Of a DNA stretch of 10,163 nt, positions 1 through 7,975 are shown in pieces. The stretch spans positions 1-10,163 of the forward strand of contig JAPOIQ010000020.1 in NCBI GenBank assembly GCA_029978815.1. Direction: 5' to 3'. How positions within the stretch are numbered: position 1 is the first letter of the stretch; each line of letters opens with the position of its first letter. The notes beneath the pieces were generated by a model. That model was given only the letters and a program-made list of their open reading frames with translations. It did not search any database and had not been told where the DNA came from. The translations under genes and the position numbers were made by a program. The stretch comes from a bacterium. GTDB taxonomy: Bacteria > Actinomycetota > Acidimicrobiia > Acidimicrobiales > Ilumatobacteraceae.

Positions 1-420
1 CCTGGCCGAACACAGTTGATCAACGTGTTCTCACACGCTGGGGGTGGAGCTGTCGTTGACCTTCCTGGTTACGGTTATGCGAAGGTTCCGGGCCATATCC
101 GGGGTGACTGGTCATCAATGATTGAGGGTTACCTACTCGATCGCGAAGAACTCGTCATGGTCTTCGTGTTGGTTGATGGCGAGATCGGGCCAACTCCACT
201 CGATGTGCAGATGCTCGAGTGGTTGAGATACAACGACGTTCCACACACGGTTGTTGCGACAAAGTCAGACAAGGTGAAGTCAGCAAAACGTCAGCGCCGT
301 CGACGTGATCTTGCTGAGGGCTGCATGCTCGAACAGGGTGACATCGTGTGGGTCTCTGCATCAAAGAACATAGGGATCGACCGTTTACGTGAACTTGTTG
401 TCAGTCATCTCTTGACGTAA
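1..420 (+). CDS. engB: EngB/YsxC-type ribosome-biogenesis GTPase, C-terminal part (5' end outside window)
   Basis: This is a TrmE-Era-EngA-EngB-Septin family GTPase. EngB is needed for assembly of the large ribosomal subunit and acts in the cytoplasm on ribosome precursors. The reading frame is open from base 1, and its first residues, PGRTQLINVF, match the family's G2/switch I region (T codon at 10-12). They are followed by G3, DLPGYGYAK (DLPG at 58-69), then G4, TKSDK (TKSD at 259-270), and G5, SAS (355-363). The family pattern of an IEGYL segment, then LVDG, then MLEWL lies between G3 and G4. EngB proteins are about 200 residues, so roughly the first 60 residues, including the P-loop, lie to the left. 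The stop is TAA at 418-420. A methionine-like codon at 16 is internal to the conserved switch I region and is not the start. The family call is secure; the missing N-terminus cannot be checked here. Confidence 0.93.
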   Translation, partial: PGRTQLINVFSHAGGGAVVDLPGYGYAKVPGHIRGDWSSMIEGYLLDREELVMVFVLVDGEIGPTPLDVQMLEWLRYNDVPHTVVATKSDKVKSAKRQRRRRDLAEGCMLEQGDIVWVSASKNIGIDRLRELVVSHLLT

Positions 421-426
421 CTGCTA

Positions 427-442
427 GGAGGGGTCAACCTCC
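427..442 (+). repeat. Short inverted repeat just after engB
   Basis: GGAGG (427-431) and CCTCC (438-442) can pair around a 6-base loop, GGTCAA, starting 7 bases after the engB stop. The stem is only 5 bp and no T-run follows, so it is not a textbook intrinsic terminator. It could be half of a termination or RNA-processing region together with the second repeat at 449-476. A GGAGG here has no start codon at a suitable distance downstream, so it is unlikely to be a ribosome binding site. Confidence 0.35.
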
Positions 443-448
443 GCCGTA

Positions 449-476
449 CCGATGAGAGCGAAGGATTACTCATCGG
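449..476 (+). repeat. 8-bp inverted repeat between engB and the acyl-CoA synthetase gene
   Basis: CCGATGAG (449-456) and CTCATCGG (469-476) are perfect reverse complements separated by 12 bases. The repeat ends 15 bases before the synthetase ATG at 492. It lacks a T-run, so it fits a regulator-binding site or a 5'-leader hairpin better than a Rho-independent terminator. That reading is inference: no known operator consensus is recognised. Confidence 0.4.
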
Positions 477-491
477 CAAAGATGTTCTCCT

Positions 492-2246
492 ATGCCAACG
501 CCTTTGATGCAGCATTACTTGTCAACCTGGGAAGAAATGGCCGCCGATGGTGGCCAATTTGAGATGACCGAGATCAACGTTCGGGGTGTCCCGATGCGTG
601 TCTTTAAGAACGCACCTCCCACGATGAGGGCGTTTTGGGAACTTACTGCTGGCTACGCCGATCGTGACTATGTCGTTTACGAGGATGAGCGTTACACCTA
701 CGCCGAGGTTGCGGCAACCGTTCGATCACTTGCCCATTATTTGCGCGAGACGCACGGGGTATCCAATGGTGACCGTGTCGCGATTTCAATGCGAAATTTC
801 CCGGAATGGGTGATGACGTATTGGGCGACAGTGTCAATCGGTGCAGCCGTTGTTGGGATGAATGCCTGGTGGACATCGGAAGAGATGAAGTTTGGAATGA
901 GCGATGCGCAACCGAAAGTTGCTGTCGTTGACGATGAGCGACTCGAGCGGTTGTTGCCGGTTCTTGATGACGTTCGTGTCGAAGCACCGGTGCATGTGAT
1001 CTCTGTTCGAAGCGATCGTGATCTCCCGGCCGATTGTTCCCGCTGGAATGATGTTGTTGACGCATCTTCTGCTCCGGCTGATCTTCCGCCGGCCGATATT
1101 GATCCCGATGACGATGCCTGCATTTTCTACACCTCCGGCACTACTGGATTTCCAAAGGGCGCTCAGCTCACCCACCGAGGTTCGGTGCACAATGTGATGA
1201 ATCTCGTCTTCATGAGCCTTACGGCTGCGACAGCGGAGGCGAAAGCAAAGGCTGCTGGCGATATTGAAGGCAAGGAGATGGGAAATCTCACGAGCACGGC
1301 AAGTCAGCCTGTTTATATGGCGCCAACTCCGTTGTTCCACGTGACGGCAAACAACTGTTTGTTGCAGCCGTGCACGTTGGTGGGTGGAAAGATTGTGCTC
1401 ACCTACAAGTGGGATCCAGGTCGTGCTCTTGAACTCATTGAGCGTGAGGGCGTTACGACGTTTTCCGGTGTGCCGACGATGAGCCGGGAGTTGATCGCAC
1501 ACCCAGATTGGGAGAAGCGTGACACGAGCACCATCCAAGGAATGGGCGGTGGCGGTGCGGCAGTTCAGCCGGATCTTGTCGACAAAATCGATAAGAGTTT
1601 GTCGAAGGGTGCGCCATCAACGGGGTATGGCCTCACCGAAACCCACGGCATCGTGACGGCGAACGCAGCGAGATTCTTCGTTGAAAAGCCGGCGTCGTGC
1701 GGCCGAGCTGTTCCTGTCTGCGATGTGAAACTCGTTGACGACGAAGGCAATGACATTGCGATCACTCCTGAGGCTCGCGGGCAATTGTGTGTTCGCGGAC
1801 CGATAGTGGTGAAGGGATACATCAATCGCCCTGATGCCACGGCTGACGCGATTCGCGATGGCTGGTTCAATACTGGCGACATTGCGATGGTTGATGACGA
1901 TGGGTTTATCTACATCGTCGACCGCGCGAAAGACATGGTCCTGCGTGGAGGCGAAAATGTGTACTCGGCGGAGGTTGAGGCGGCGATCTATCAAAACGAA
2001 TCCGTTGCAGAGGCCGCAGTATTTGGCGTTCCAGACGATCGCCTCGGCGAAGAAGTTGGTGTTGCGATCTACCTTCACCCAGGGTCATCGCTGACCGCTG
2101 AGGAACTTCAGGAGTTCCTTGGAGCGAGCATCGCGAAACACAAGGTGCCTCGTTACATCTGGATTCTTGACGAGCAACTTCCACGTAACGCCAGCGGCAA
2201 GTTCTTGAAGCGAGATCTCAAAGAGCGTCTTATTCCGACGCTGTGA
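492..2246 (+). CDS. Acyl-CoA synthetase (AMP-forming, FadD-like, class I adenylate-forming enzyme)
   Basis: This cytoplasmic enzyme is predicted to join a carboxylic acid, probably a fatty or related acyl acid, to CoA via an acyl-adenylate, using ATP. The family motifs appear in order. The P-loop-like A3 motif [11 protein letters not shown] is at residues 213-223 and the A5 motif YGLTE at 379-383. The A7/A8 region has NTGD ending at D463, the hinge-region R478 (VDRAKD) and [14 protein letters not shown]10 is [11 protein letters not shown] with the adenylation lysine at K570. The length of 584 residues is normal to slightly long. Residues about 244-271 form an Ala/Lys/Glu-rich insertion between A3 and the PLFHVT motif. 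The start is the only one available, because an in-frame stop lies at 453-455 and no start codon lies between it and 492. No good Shine-Dalgarno is visible, so translation may be leaderless. The acyl substrate cannot be deduced. The 3' end overlaps convergent clpB by 17 bp. Confidence 0.9.
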   Translation: MPTPLMQHYLSTWEEMAADGGQFEMTEINVRGVPMRVFKNAPPTMRAFWELTAGYADRDYVVYEDERYTYAEVAATVRSLAHYLRETHGVSNGDRVAISMRNFPEWVMTYWATVSIGAAVVGMNAWWTSEEMKFGMSDAQPKVAVVDDERLERLLPVLDDVRVEAPVHVISVRSDRDLPADCSRWNDVVDASSAPADLPPADIDPDDDACIFYTSGTTGFPKGAQLTHRGSVHNVMNLVFMSLTAATAEAKAKAAGDIEGKEMGNLTSTASQPVYMAPTPLFHVTANNCLLQPCTLVGGKIVLTYKWDPGRALELIEREGVTTFSGVPTMSRELIAHPDWEKRDTSTIQGMGGGGAAVQPDLVDKIDKSLSKGAPSTGYGLTETHGIVTANAARFFVEKPASCGRAVPVCDVKLVDDEGNDIAITPEARGQLCVRGPIVVKGYINRPDATADAIRDGWFNTGDIAMVDDDGFIYIVDRAKDMVLRGGENVYSAEVEAAIYQNESVAEAAVFGVPDDRLGEEVGVAIYLHPGSSLTAEELQEFLGASIAKHKVPRYIWILDEQLPRNASGKFLKRDLKERLIPTL

Positions 2247-4722
2247 GTTCGATCGTCTCGCCGTTGACATCAACGGCGAGTGATCCACCTTCGGTGATTG
2301 CGCCTTCGAGAATCATGATTGCGGCGCGGTCACCGATCTCTCGCTGAATCACTCGCTTGAGGGGGCGCGCACCGAAGGCGGGGTCGAACCCGACCTCTGA
2401 GAGATAGTCGAGTGCTGTGGGGGTGACGGTGAGGTTGATCCGCTTGCTCTCTGCGAGACGTTCACGCAGCCGGTCGACATGGATATCAACGATCTGACGC
2501 AGATCGGATCGATCGAGTTCACCAAAACGGATGATGTCATCAACTCGGTTGAGGAACTCAGGTTTGAAGAATGACGCGGGGTCACTCGGCAAGTTCGATG
2601 TCATGATGAGCACCGCGTTCGTAAAGTTAACGGTGCGCCCTTGACCATCGGTGAGCCGCCCGTCGTCGAGCACCTGTAGCAAGACGTTGAAGACATCTGG
2701 GTGGGCTTTTTCGATTTCGTCGAGGAGCACCACCGAGTACGGACGACGTCGAACGGCTTCGGTGAGTTGGCCGCCCTCGTCGTAGCCGACATATCCGGGA
2801 GGTGCGCCGATGAGGCGACTCACGGTGTGCTTTTCCATGTACTCGCCCATGTCGATGCGGACCATTGCGCGTTCGTCGTCAAACAGGAATTCTGCGAGTG
2901 CCCGGGCGAGTTCGGTCTTTCCGACGCCGGTTGGGCCGAGGAACATAAATGAACCAATTGGTCGGTTCGGGTCGCTGATTCCGGCGCGGCTCCGGCGCAC
3001 CGCATTGGCGACGGCGGTGACAGCATCATGCTGACCAATCACACGATGGTGAAGCGAGTCTTCAAGATGGACGAGTTTCGCCATCTCGCTTTCCATCAGT
3101 TTCGCCATGGGGACGCCGGTCCATTTGGCGACGACCTCGGCAATATCTTCCGCATCAACTTCTTCTTTCAACATGCGCGCGGTCTGCTGAAGCTCGTCGA
3201 GGTGAGCAGTTGCGTCATCGATACGCCGCTCGAGCTCGGGTATTCGGCCGTATCGAATTTCGGCTGCAACATTGAGATCAGTCTCTCGTTCGGCCTGACT
3301 GCGGAGATGCTCAAGTTCTTCTTTGAGGTTTCGGATCGCTTCGATGGCCTGCTTTTCTGACTCCCACCGCTGCTTCATTGTTGATCGCTCAGCGTTCAAC
3401 GATGCAAGTTCGTCGTGCAGGTTGTTCAGTCGTTCTTGACTGATGTCATCGTGTTCTTTTTCGAGAGCGACTTGTTCGATCTCAAGTTGCAGAATGCGGC
3501 GCTCAACAATGTCGATTTCGGTCGGCATCGAATCAATTTCGATGCGGAGCTTTGACGCTGCTTCGTCGACAAGGTCGATGGCCTTGTCAGGAAGAAATCG
3601 GTTGGTGAGGTAGCGGTTTGAAAGCACTGCTGCAGAAACGAGAGCGGAGTCTTGAATTCGCACACCGTGGTGAACTTCATAACGTTCTTTGAGGCCACGC
3701 AAAATGCCGATGGTGTCTTCGACCGATGGTTCACCGACATAGACCTGCTGGAACCGGCGTTCAAGAGCTGGGTCTTTCTCGACATACTTTCGATATTCGT
3801 CAAGGGTCGTGGCACCGATGAGGTGGAGTTCACCGCGAGCGAGCATCGGCTTAATCATGTTGCCTGCGTCCATTGCGCCCTCGGAGGCGCCGGCGCCGAC
3901 GATCGTGTGGAGTTCGTCAACGAAGGTGATGATTTCACCCGCAGCGTCTGTGATTTCTTTCAGCACCGCCTTCAGGCGCTCTTCAAATTCACCCCGATAT
4001 TTGGCGCCAGCGAGCATTGACGCAATATCGATCGAGATAAGCCGCTTACCTTTGAGGCCTTCGGGGACGTCACCATCTGAGATTCGACGAGCGAGACCCT
4101 CCGCGATTGCGGCTTTAGCGACTCCGGGTTCGCCGATGAGCACAGGGTTGTTCTTCGTGCGGCGATTGAGTACTTGGATAACGCGTCGGATTTCATCATC
4201 TCGGCCAATGACGGGGTCAATCTTCCCTGCCGCTGCCTGTGCTGTCAGGTCTTGGCCGTACTTTTCGAGTGCGGCGAACTTTGCCTCAGGGTCTTGGTCG
4301 GTGATGCGATGGTTTCCTCGCACTTCTTTGAGCGCTTGCAGCATCTCTTCAGAGCCGACTCCTACCCGTTGGTTCATTGCGAGCAGGAGGTGTTCGACTG
4401 AAAGAAAGTCATCTCGAAGATCTTTTCGATACGAGTCGGCGTTATCGAAGACGTTCGAGAGCTCGCGGTCCATTCGGGGCTCGTCGCCGCCTTGAGCTTG
4501 CGGGAACTTCGCGATGCGTTCGTGTGCCCGGTTGGCCACCATGCCAGGTGCTTGGCCGAGCTTTGAGAGAAGCGCCGCAGCGACAGTTCCTTCTTGAGCA
4601 GCGATGGCTGCGAGAAGGTGATCTGCGGTGAGGTGCGGGTTTGAGAGCGAACGTGCGTGGTCGGCAGCCTCAGCAACCGCTTCTTGAGTCTTCGTCGTCC
4701 ATTTCTTTGGATCGAGTGCCAT
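2230..4722 (-). CDS. clpB: ClpB (Hsp100) disaggregase with a degenerate NBD1 Walker A motif
   Basis: ClpB is a hexameric AAA+ chaperone that, with DnaK/DnaJ/GrpE, threads aggregated proteins through its pore. Domains in order are: two Clp_N repeats (about 1-145); NBD1 with pore loop KYRG (Y242) and Walker B D269-E270; a coiled-coil M domain (about 395-515), which separates ClpB from ClpC/ClpA; NBD2 with Walker A GPTGVGKT (596-603), pore loop GYVG (Y644), Walker B D668-E669, sensor 1 TSN, an arginine-finger region KPEFLNR and sensor 2 GARPLKR. Two oddities stand out. The NBD1 Walker A at 197-204 reads GEPGVAKA, so the usual G and T flanking the lysine are both Ala (K203 kept). The segment between TSN (N710) and KPEF is only 9 residues, about 20 shorter than in E. 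coli ClpB, which helps explain the 830-residue length. The ATG at 4722 fits the family N-terminus (TTKTQEA), though no clear ribosome binding site precedes it. A HAIR-like operator lies 40 bp upstream. Confidence 0.96.
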   Translation of the reverse strand: MALDPKKWTTKTQEAVAEAADHARSLSNPHLTADHLLAAIAAQEGTVAAALLSKLGQAPGMVANRAHERIAKFPQAQGGDEPRMDRELSNVFDNADSYRKDLRDDFLSVEHLLLAMNQRVGVGSEEMLQALKEVRGNHRITDQDPEAKFAALEKYGQDLTAQAAAGKIDPVIGRDDEIRRVIQVLNRRTKNNPVLIGEPGVAKAAIAEGLARRISDGDVPEGLKGKRLISIDIASMLAGAKYRGEFEERLKAVLKEITDAAGEIITFVDELHTIVGAGASEGAMDAGNMIKPMLARGELHLIGATTLDEYRKYVEKDPALERRFQQVYVGEPSVEDTIGILRGLKERYEVHHGVRIQDSALVSAAVLSNRYLTNRFLPDKAIDLVDEAASKLRIEIDSMPTEIDIVERRILQLEIEQVALEKEHDDISQERLNNLHDELASLNAERSTMKQRWESEKQAIEAIRNLKEELEHLRSQAERETDLNVAAEIRYGRIPELERRIDDATAHLDELQQTARMLKEEVDAEDIAEVVAKWTGVPMAKLMESEMAKLVHLEDSLHHRVIGQHDAVTAVANAVRRSRAGISDPNRPIGSFMFLGPTGVGKTELARALAEFLFDDERAMVRIDMGEYMEKHTVSRLIGAPPGYVGYDEGGQLTEAVRRRPYSVVLLDEIEKAHPDVFNVLLQVLDDGRLTDGQGRTVNFTNAVLIMTSNLPSDPASFFKPEFLNRVDDIIRFGELDRSDLRQIVDIHVDRLRERLAESKRINLTVTPTALDYLSEVGFDPAFGARPLKRVIQREIGDRAAIMILEGAITEGGSLAVDVNGETIELTASE

Positions 4723-4762
4723 GTGGATAACTTATCGAGCCATTCTTAAGAAACCTACAAAT

Positions 4763-4783
4763 CCTGAGTCAAAGCGACTAAAG
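4763..4783 (-). promoter_or_regulatory. HAIR-like HspR operator overlapping the clpB promoter
   Basis: On the + strand the halves are CCTGAGT (4763-4769) and ACTAAAG (4777-4783), separated by exactly 7 bases. The HspR-associated inverted repeat known from Streptomyces and Mycobacterium is CTTGAGT-N7-ACTCAAG, so 12 of the 14 specified bases match, one mismatch per half. On the minus strand the element contains TTGACT (4772-4767), a good -35 hexamer for clpB. The -10 is less clear; AT-rich sequence lies about 17-19 bases downstream. In those genera HspR represses clpB and the dnaK operon and is released on heat shock, so repressor binding here should block polymerase. The match is seen directly; the regulation is inferred from the family. 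No hspR gene lies in this window. Confidence 0.7.
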
Positions 4784-4834
4784 ATTCCTTAGTTGCGACA
4801 TTTAGAAAATGAAGAACTCGTTGAGATTACAAGG

Positions 4835-6607
4835 TTAGAAGGCATCTGCTGGGATTGCATACAGCGTCTCTGATGTCATCTTCACGGCACTCGACCAGCC
4901 CTGTGCGGCCGGTAGCAATTGTTCGCAGAAGAACCTCGCAGAAGCAATTTTTGTGGCCTCGAACTCGTCTGCTGGGTCAAGTGCGATCACACTTCCGGCA
5001 AGAAGACCAGCACACACGGTTGTGCCCAACAGGCGCAAATACGGAGTCGACGATGCGAGAAGACTCGCCGGGTCGGTGCTTGCCACGTCGACCAGATGAG
5101 CAGTCGCCTCACGGCATGTCTCGATTGCCGCACGAAGATTGTCTGCCGCAACGGCCATGCCCTCGACCTTCGCAACATCTTCAAGCACCGAGGCAAAGCG
5201 ATTGAGTTCGTCGGTAATGACCCCGCCTGAACGCATCCCGAGTTTGCGGCCAACGAGGTCTGCGGCCTGAATACCGTTAGTGCCCTCGTAAATCGGAAGA
5301 ATTCGAGCATCGCGATAGTGCTGAGCAACTCCGGTCTCTTCGACATACCCCATACCACCGAAGATCTGTACGGCAGCAGAGGTGCACTCCTGGGCGACAT
5401 CGGTGCACAACGACTTTGAGAGCGGAATATAGAGGTCAGCCTTCTCGCGCCATGCGCGAGCAGCCTCGGCGTCGCCCGCTGATTTCGCCATGTCGAGGAA
5501 TGCCGCATTGGTGTAGGTCAATGCACGCATTGCGTCGATCCATGCCCGCTGGGTCATCAACAGTCGACGCACGTCAGGATGCTCAATGATGAGACTCTGC
5601 TCGCCCGCCGGCGCCCCGAGGGCACGACCTTGGCGGCGTTCGTTCGCGTACTGCACAGCATCTTGATATGCGCGCTCGGTGATGGCGAGACCCTGCAGAC
5701 CAACGGATAGGCGAGCATTGTTCATCATCGTGAACATGTTGCGCATGCCTTCGTTTTCTTCACCGACGAGCCAGCCGATTGCACCGTCATTCTCGCCGTA
5801 CGACATCACACATGTTGGGGAGCCATGAATACCGAGTTTGTGTTCGATCGAGACACAACTCACATCATTCTTTTCACCGATTGAGCCGTCGGCGTTGAGC
5901 AGGAACTTCGGCACGAGAAACATTGAGATGCCTTTTGTTCCGGGAGGCGCTCCGGGCGTGCGGGCCAGTACGAGGTGAATGATCTGGTCGGTCATGTCGT
6001 GCTCACCGAATGTGATCCAAATTTTTGTTCCGGTGATCTTCCATGAACCATCGGCATTTGGTTCAGCCTTTGTGCGCACCGCACCAACGTCACTACCTGC
6101 TTGCGGTTCTGACAGGTTCATCGTGCCTGCCCATTCGCCGGTGAGCATCTTCGGTAGGTAGGTCTCTTTTTGTTGCTGTGAGCCATGCGCCTCGATGGCG
6201 TCGATCGCGCCCTGCGTGAGCAATGGGCATAGGGCCATCGCCATGTTTGCGCTGTTCAACATTTCTTGAACAGCAAGAGCGGACATCCATGGAAAACCAG
6301 CACCACCGTATTCGGCCTCGAACGGCATTGCGCCGAACCCTGACGCGACGTATTGGGCGTATGCAGGTTTGAACGAATCTGGTGTGGTCACCGATGCATC
6401 GGCATGCCATTGCGCCTTGATGGTGTCACCATCTTTGTTGGTCGGCGCGATGACCTCGGTCATAAAACGTCCGACCTCTTCGAGTACGCCGACAACGGTG
6501 TCGGAATCAATATGCGAGAACATTTCTTGACCAAGCACATGGTCAAGTCCAGCGACCTTGGTGAGTGTGTGAGCGATGTCAGCCATTGGGGCGCGATAGT
6601 CAGCCAT
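4835..6607 (-). CDS. Acyl-CoA dehydrogenase, FadE5-like with C-terminal extension
   Basis: This is a predicted FAD-dependent cytoplasmic flavoenzyme that introduces a trans-2 double bond into an acyl-CoA, the first oxidation of beta-oxidation. Numbered from the ATG at 6607 (590 residues), it shows EYGGAGFPW (99-107), the flavin/substrate signature LSEPQAGSD (165-173), WITFGEHD (197-204), the family turn FGGMGYVEETGVAQHYRDARILPIYEGTNGIQ (416-447, quoted in part) and the probable catalytic base E441 in IYEGTN. Beyond about residue 470 it carries an additional helical C-terminal domain absent from roughly 380-residue short/medium-chain enzymes. This places it with the FadE5-like or 'acetyl-CoA dehydrogenase-like C-terminal' group. 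An in-frame ATG at 6616 would add three residues. I prefer 6607 because relatives typically begin M-x-x-Y-x-A-P. It is the last gene of a four-gene minus-strand block, 60 bp after the thioesterase, and stops 112 bp before the clpB start. Chain-length preference cannot be read from sequence. Confidence 0.93.
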   Translation of the reverse strand: MADYRAPMADIAHTLTKVAGLDHVLGQEMFSHIDSDTVVGVLEEVGRFMTEVIAPTNKDGDTIKAQWHADASVTTPDSFKPAYAQYVASGFGAMPFEAEYGGAGFPWMSALAVQEMLNSANMAMALCPLLTQGAIDAIEAHGSQQQKETYLPKMLTGEWAGTMNLSEPQAGSDVGAVRTKAEPNADGSWKITGTKIWITFGEHDMTDQIIHLVLARTPGAPPGTKGISMFLVPKFLLNADGSIGEKNDVSCVSIEHKLGIHGSPTCVMSYGENDGAIGWLVGEENEGMRNMFTMMNNARLSVGLQGLAITERAYQDAVQYANERRQGRALGAPAGEQSLIIEHPDVRRLLMTQRAWIDAMRALTYTNAAFLDMAKSAGDAEAARAWREKADLYIPLSKSLCTDVAQECTSAAVQIFGGMGYVEETGVAQHYRDARILPIYEGTNGIQAADLVGRKLGMRSGGVITDELNRFASVLEDVAKVEGMAVAADNLRAAIETCREATAHLVDVASTDPASLLASSTPYLRLLGTTVCAGLLAGSVIALDPADEFEATKIASARFFCEQLLPAAQGWSSAVKMTSETLYAIPADAF

Positions 6608-6667
6608 GATCACCATTCTGCCAGTTGTTGGCTTGTAAGGCTTTATAAGCGCAGAAGCTTCGGGATT

Positions 6668-7108
6668 TTACGACCGCTGTTCGCGTTCTTCGAGAAACTC
6701 ACTGATCGTTCCACCGAGGCGTTGCATTCGCCCGTAAAAGTGGGCGATCTCGACGCCGTCTTGGTTCATCACAACGGCGTCATGGAGACTCGGGCGCTTG
6801 CCTTTCCAGCGAGTTGTGCCGATCGCGGTGAGACGATCACCTGGGTACGCAGACTTGACCCATTCGATCGACCCGTTGGTGGCGAGTGCCATCTCATCGT
6901 GACTGCTCGCCGACATTGCCATTGCCGTATCCGCCAAGATGAAGATGACACCACCCTGGCAAACCCCTGCGCCGTTCGTCATGTCTTCGGTCACCGTCAT
7001 CTCGATCACACAGCGTTCATGGTTGAGTTCAACCATCTCCATGTTGAACATGTTGAACACGCGGTCAAATTTCAGCAGTCGCCGAACGAGGGCCTCAGGG
7101 TCACTCAT
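6668..7108 (-). CDS. PaaI-type hotdog-fold acyl-CoA thioesterase
   Basis: This 146-residue protein fits the PaaI/hydroxyphenylacetyl-CoA thioesterase subfamily of hotdog thioesterases, cytoplasmic tetramers that hydrolyse CoA thioesters and often relieve CoA trapping. The signature runs from MTNGAGVCQGG (43-53) into VIFILADTAMA (54-64) and then to AYPGDRLTA, the usual PaaI order. D60 in LAD corresponds to the catalytic Asp of E. coli PaaI (D61). The position that is His in the common HGG motif is Gln here (Q51), a substitution found in other family members, so activity is still plausible. The ATG at 7108 gives the normal family length. The gene starts 19 bp after the stop of the upstream DUF3445 gene and ends 60 bp before the acyl-CoA dehydrogenase, which suggests co-transcription. 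Phenylacetate catabolism is not indicated, since no other paa genes are present; the substrate is unknown. Confidence 0.88.
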   Translation of the reverse strand: MSDPEALVRRLLKFDRVFNMFNMEMVELNHERCVIEMTVTEDMTNGAGVCQGGVIFILADTAMAMSASSHDEMALATNGSIEWVKSAYPGDRLTAIGTTRWKGKRPSLHDAVVMNQDGVEIAHFYGRMQRLGGTISEFLEEREQRS

Positions 7109-7127
7109 GTCCGAAGGTTAGACAGCG

Positions 7128-7973
7128 CTAGCCCACTGCTCGGAGCCAGTCGGCAATGTGGTTGCCTGACCGATCAAGTTGTTTGTATTCAGCAATTGGC
7201 GCCGGCATCGATTCGATTGCGTCAGCGAGTGCACTTGCGGAACTCGGATCGACCTCAACAAGATCTCGCAGCGGTAACTGGTGCGTTCGAATAGTGAAGA
7301 GCACAGAGTTTGTTTTCGGAAATCGACGAAGTGTCTCGCGTTCAATTCTGAGGTGATATTCGCTTGGTGGCGCGTCAACCGGTCGAGGAGCAGCGGTTCC
7401 GTCGACTGCTTGATACAGGTCGTCGGTGTCGATGACACCCCAGCCGAGGCGCCACATCGGACGATCTGGAGTGAGTCGCCTCAGCACGTCATCGATAACC
7501 GATGCAAGTTGCTCATTGAGGAGTGACACCGGTTCATGAACCTCTGACATCGTGAGGCCAAGCTTTGAGTTGAGATCCCAACGGTTCGGAAAACACACGC
7601 TGCCCGCACCAAAGACCAACTTGTCGTTGCGTTCAACCATTAGCACAAGGTCTTCTTGAACGAGCCGCCCCGCTGCATCAAGGGGATGCAGGCTGGCGTC
7701 GACGCTCAACCCCTCAGCGTGTTTGGGATGGACGTCACGCAGGTGCGAAACAAGTTCATCCAACACTTCTTGAGCGGCATCTTCGGTTCCCTCAAGCGCA
7801 CAAAACGCAGTCGATGGGTGAGCCGCCATGATCTGAGCCTTCTGAGCGAGCTCAACTTCGAAGTGCTCGTCGACTTCGATCCATCGATTGAGATCGAGGG
7901 GCCGCACACCGAGACGCCACCGAAACTCGCCGGTGGTCTCACGCCAAGGTTCATACGGCGGTCGCTGTGCCAT
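7128..7973 (-). CDS. DUF3445 protein, related to the alpha subunit of heme-dependent oxidative N-demethylase (HODM)
   Basis: This 281-residue protein carries the DUF3445/HODM-alpha pattern throughout. VRPLDLNRWIEVDEHF is at 23-38, RLVQEDLVLM at 103-112, SVCFPNRW at 125-132, a conserved His in VHEPV (H146), WRLGW at 174-178, and LRIERETLRRFP followed by VLFTIRTH at 208-231. Characterised HODM from Pseudomonas uses a PAS-fold heme-binding alpha subunit to demethylate dimethylamine and related amines, with separate electron-transfer subunits. No partner subunit is visible in this window, so this is either an orphan alpha-like protein or borrows a general reductase. H146 is a candidate heme ligand, but I have not checked it against the structure. 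The ATG at 7973 lies 2 bp after the stop of the upstream HisD-like gene. A TTG at 7979 overlapping that stop is a possible alternative start. The tight junction implies translational coupling. The family call is firm; the function is inference. Confidence 0.85.
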   Translation of the reverse strand: MAQRPPYEPWRETTGEFRWRLGVRPLDLNRWIEVDEHFEVELAQKAQIMAAHPSTAFCALEGTEDAAQEVLDELVSHLRDVHPKHAEGLSVDASLHPLDAAGRLVQEDLVLMVERNDKLVFGAGSVCFPNRWDLNSKLGLTMSEVHEPVSLLNEQLASVIDDVLRRLTPDRPMWRLGWGVIDTDDLYQAVDGTAAPRPVDAPPSEYHLRIERETLRRFPKTNSVLFTIRTHQLPLRDLVEVDPSSASALADAIESMPAPIAEYKQLDRSGNHIADWLRAVG

Positions 7974-7975
7974 GG

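Noticed and set aside
834-1538. Minus-strand open frame of 234 codons inside the acyl-CoA synthetase
   Set aside because: Antisense shadow; the + strand frame carries all adenylate-forming motifs through the same bases.
3809-4495. + strand open frame of 228 codons inside clpB
   Set aside because: Ser/Arg/Pro-rich antisense shadow of the highly conserved clpB NBD1 region; no independent motif.
6353-7294. Long + strand open frame (313 codons) antisense to the acyl-CoA dehydrogenase, thioesterase and DUF3445 genes
   Set aside because: It spans parts of three well-supported genes on the other strand, shows no recognisable family motif and is rich in His/Arg/Cys as expected of a codon-shadow frame.
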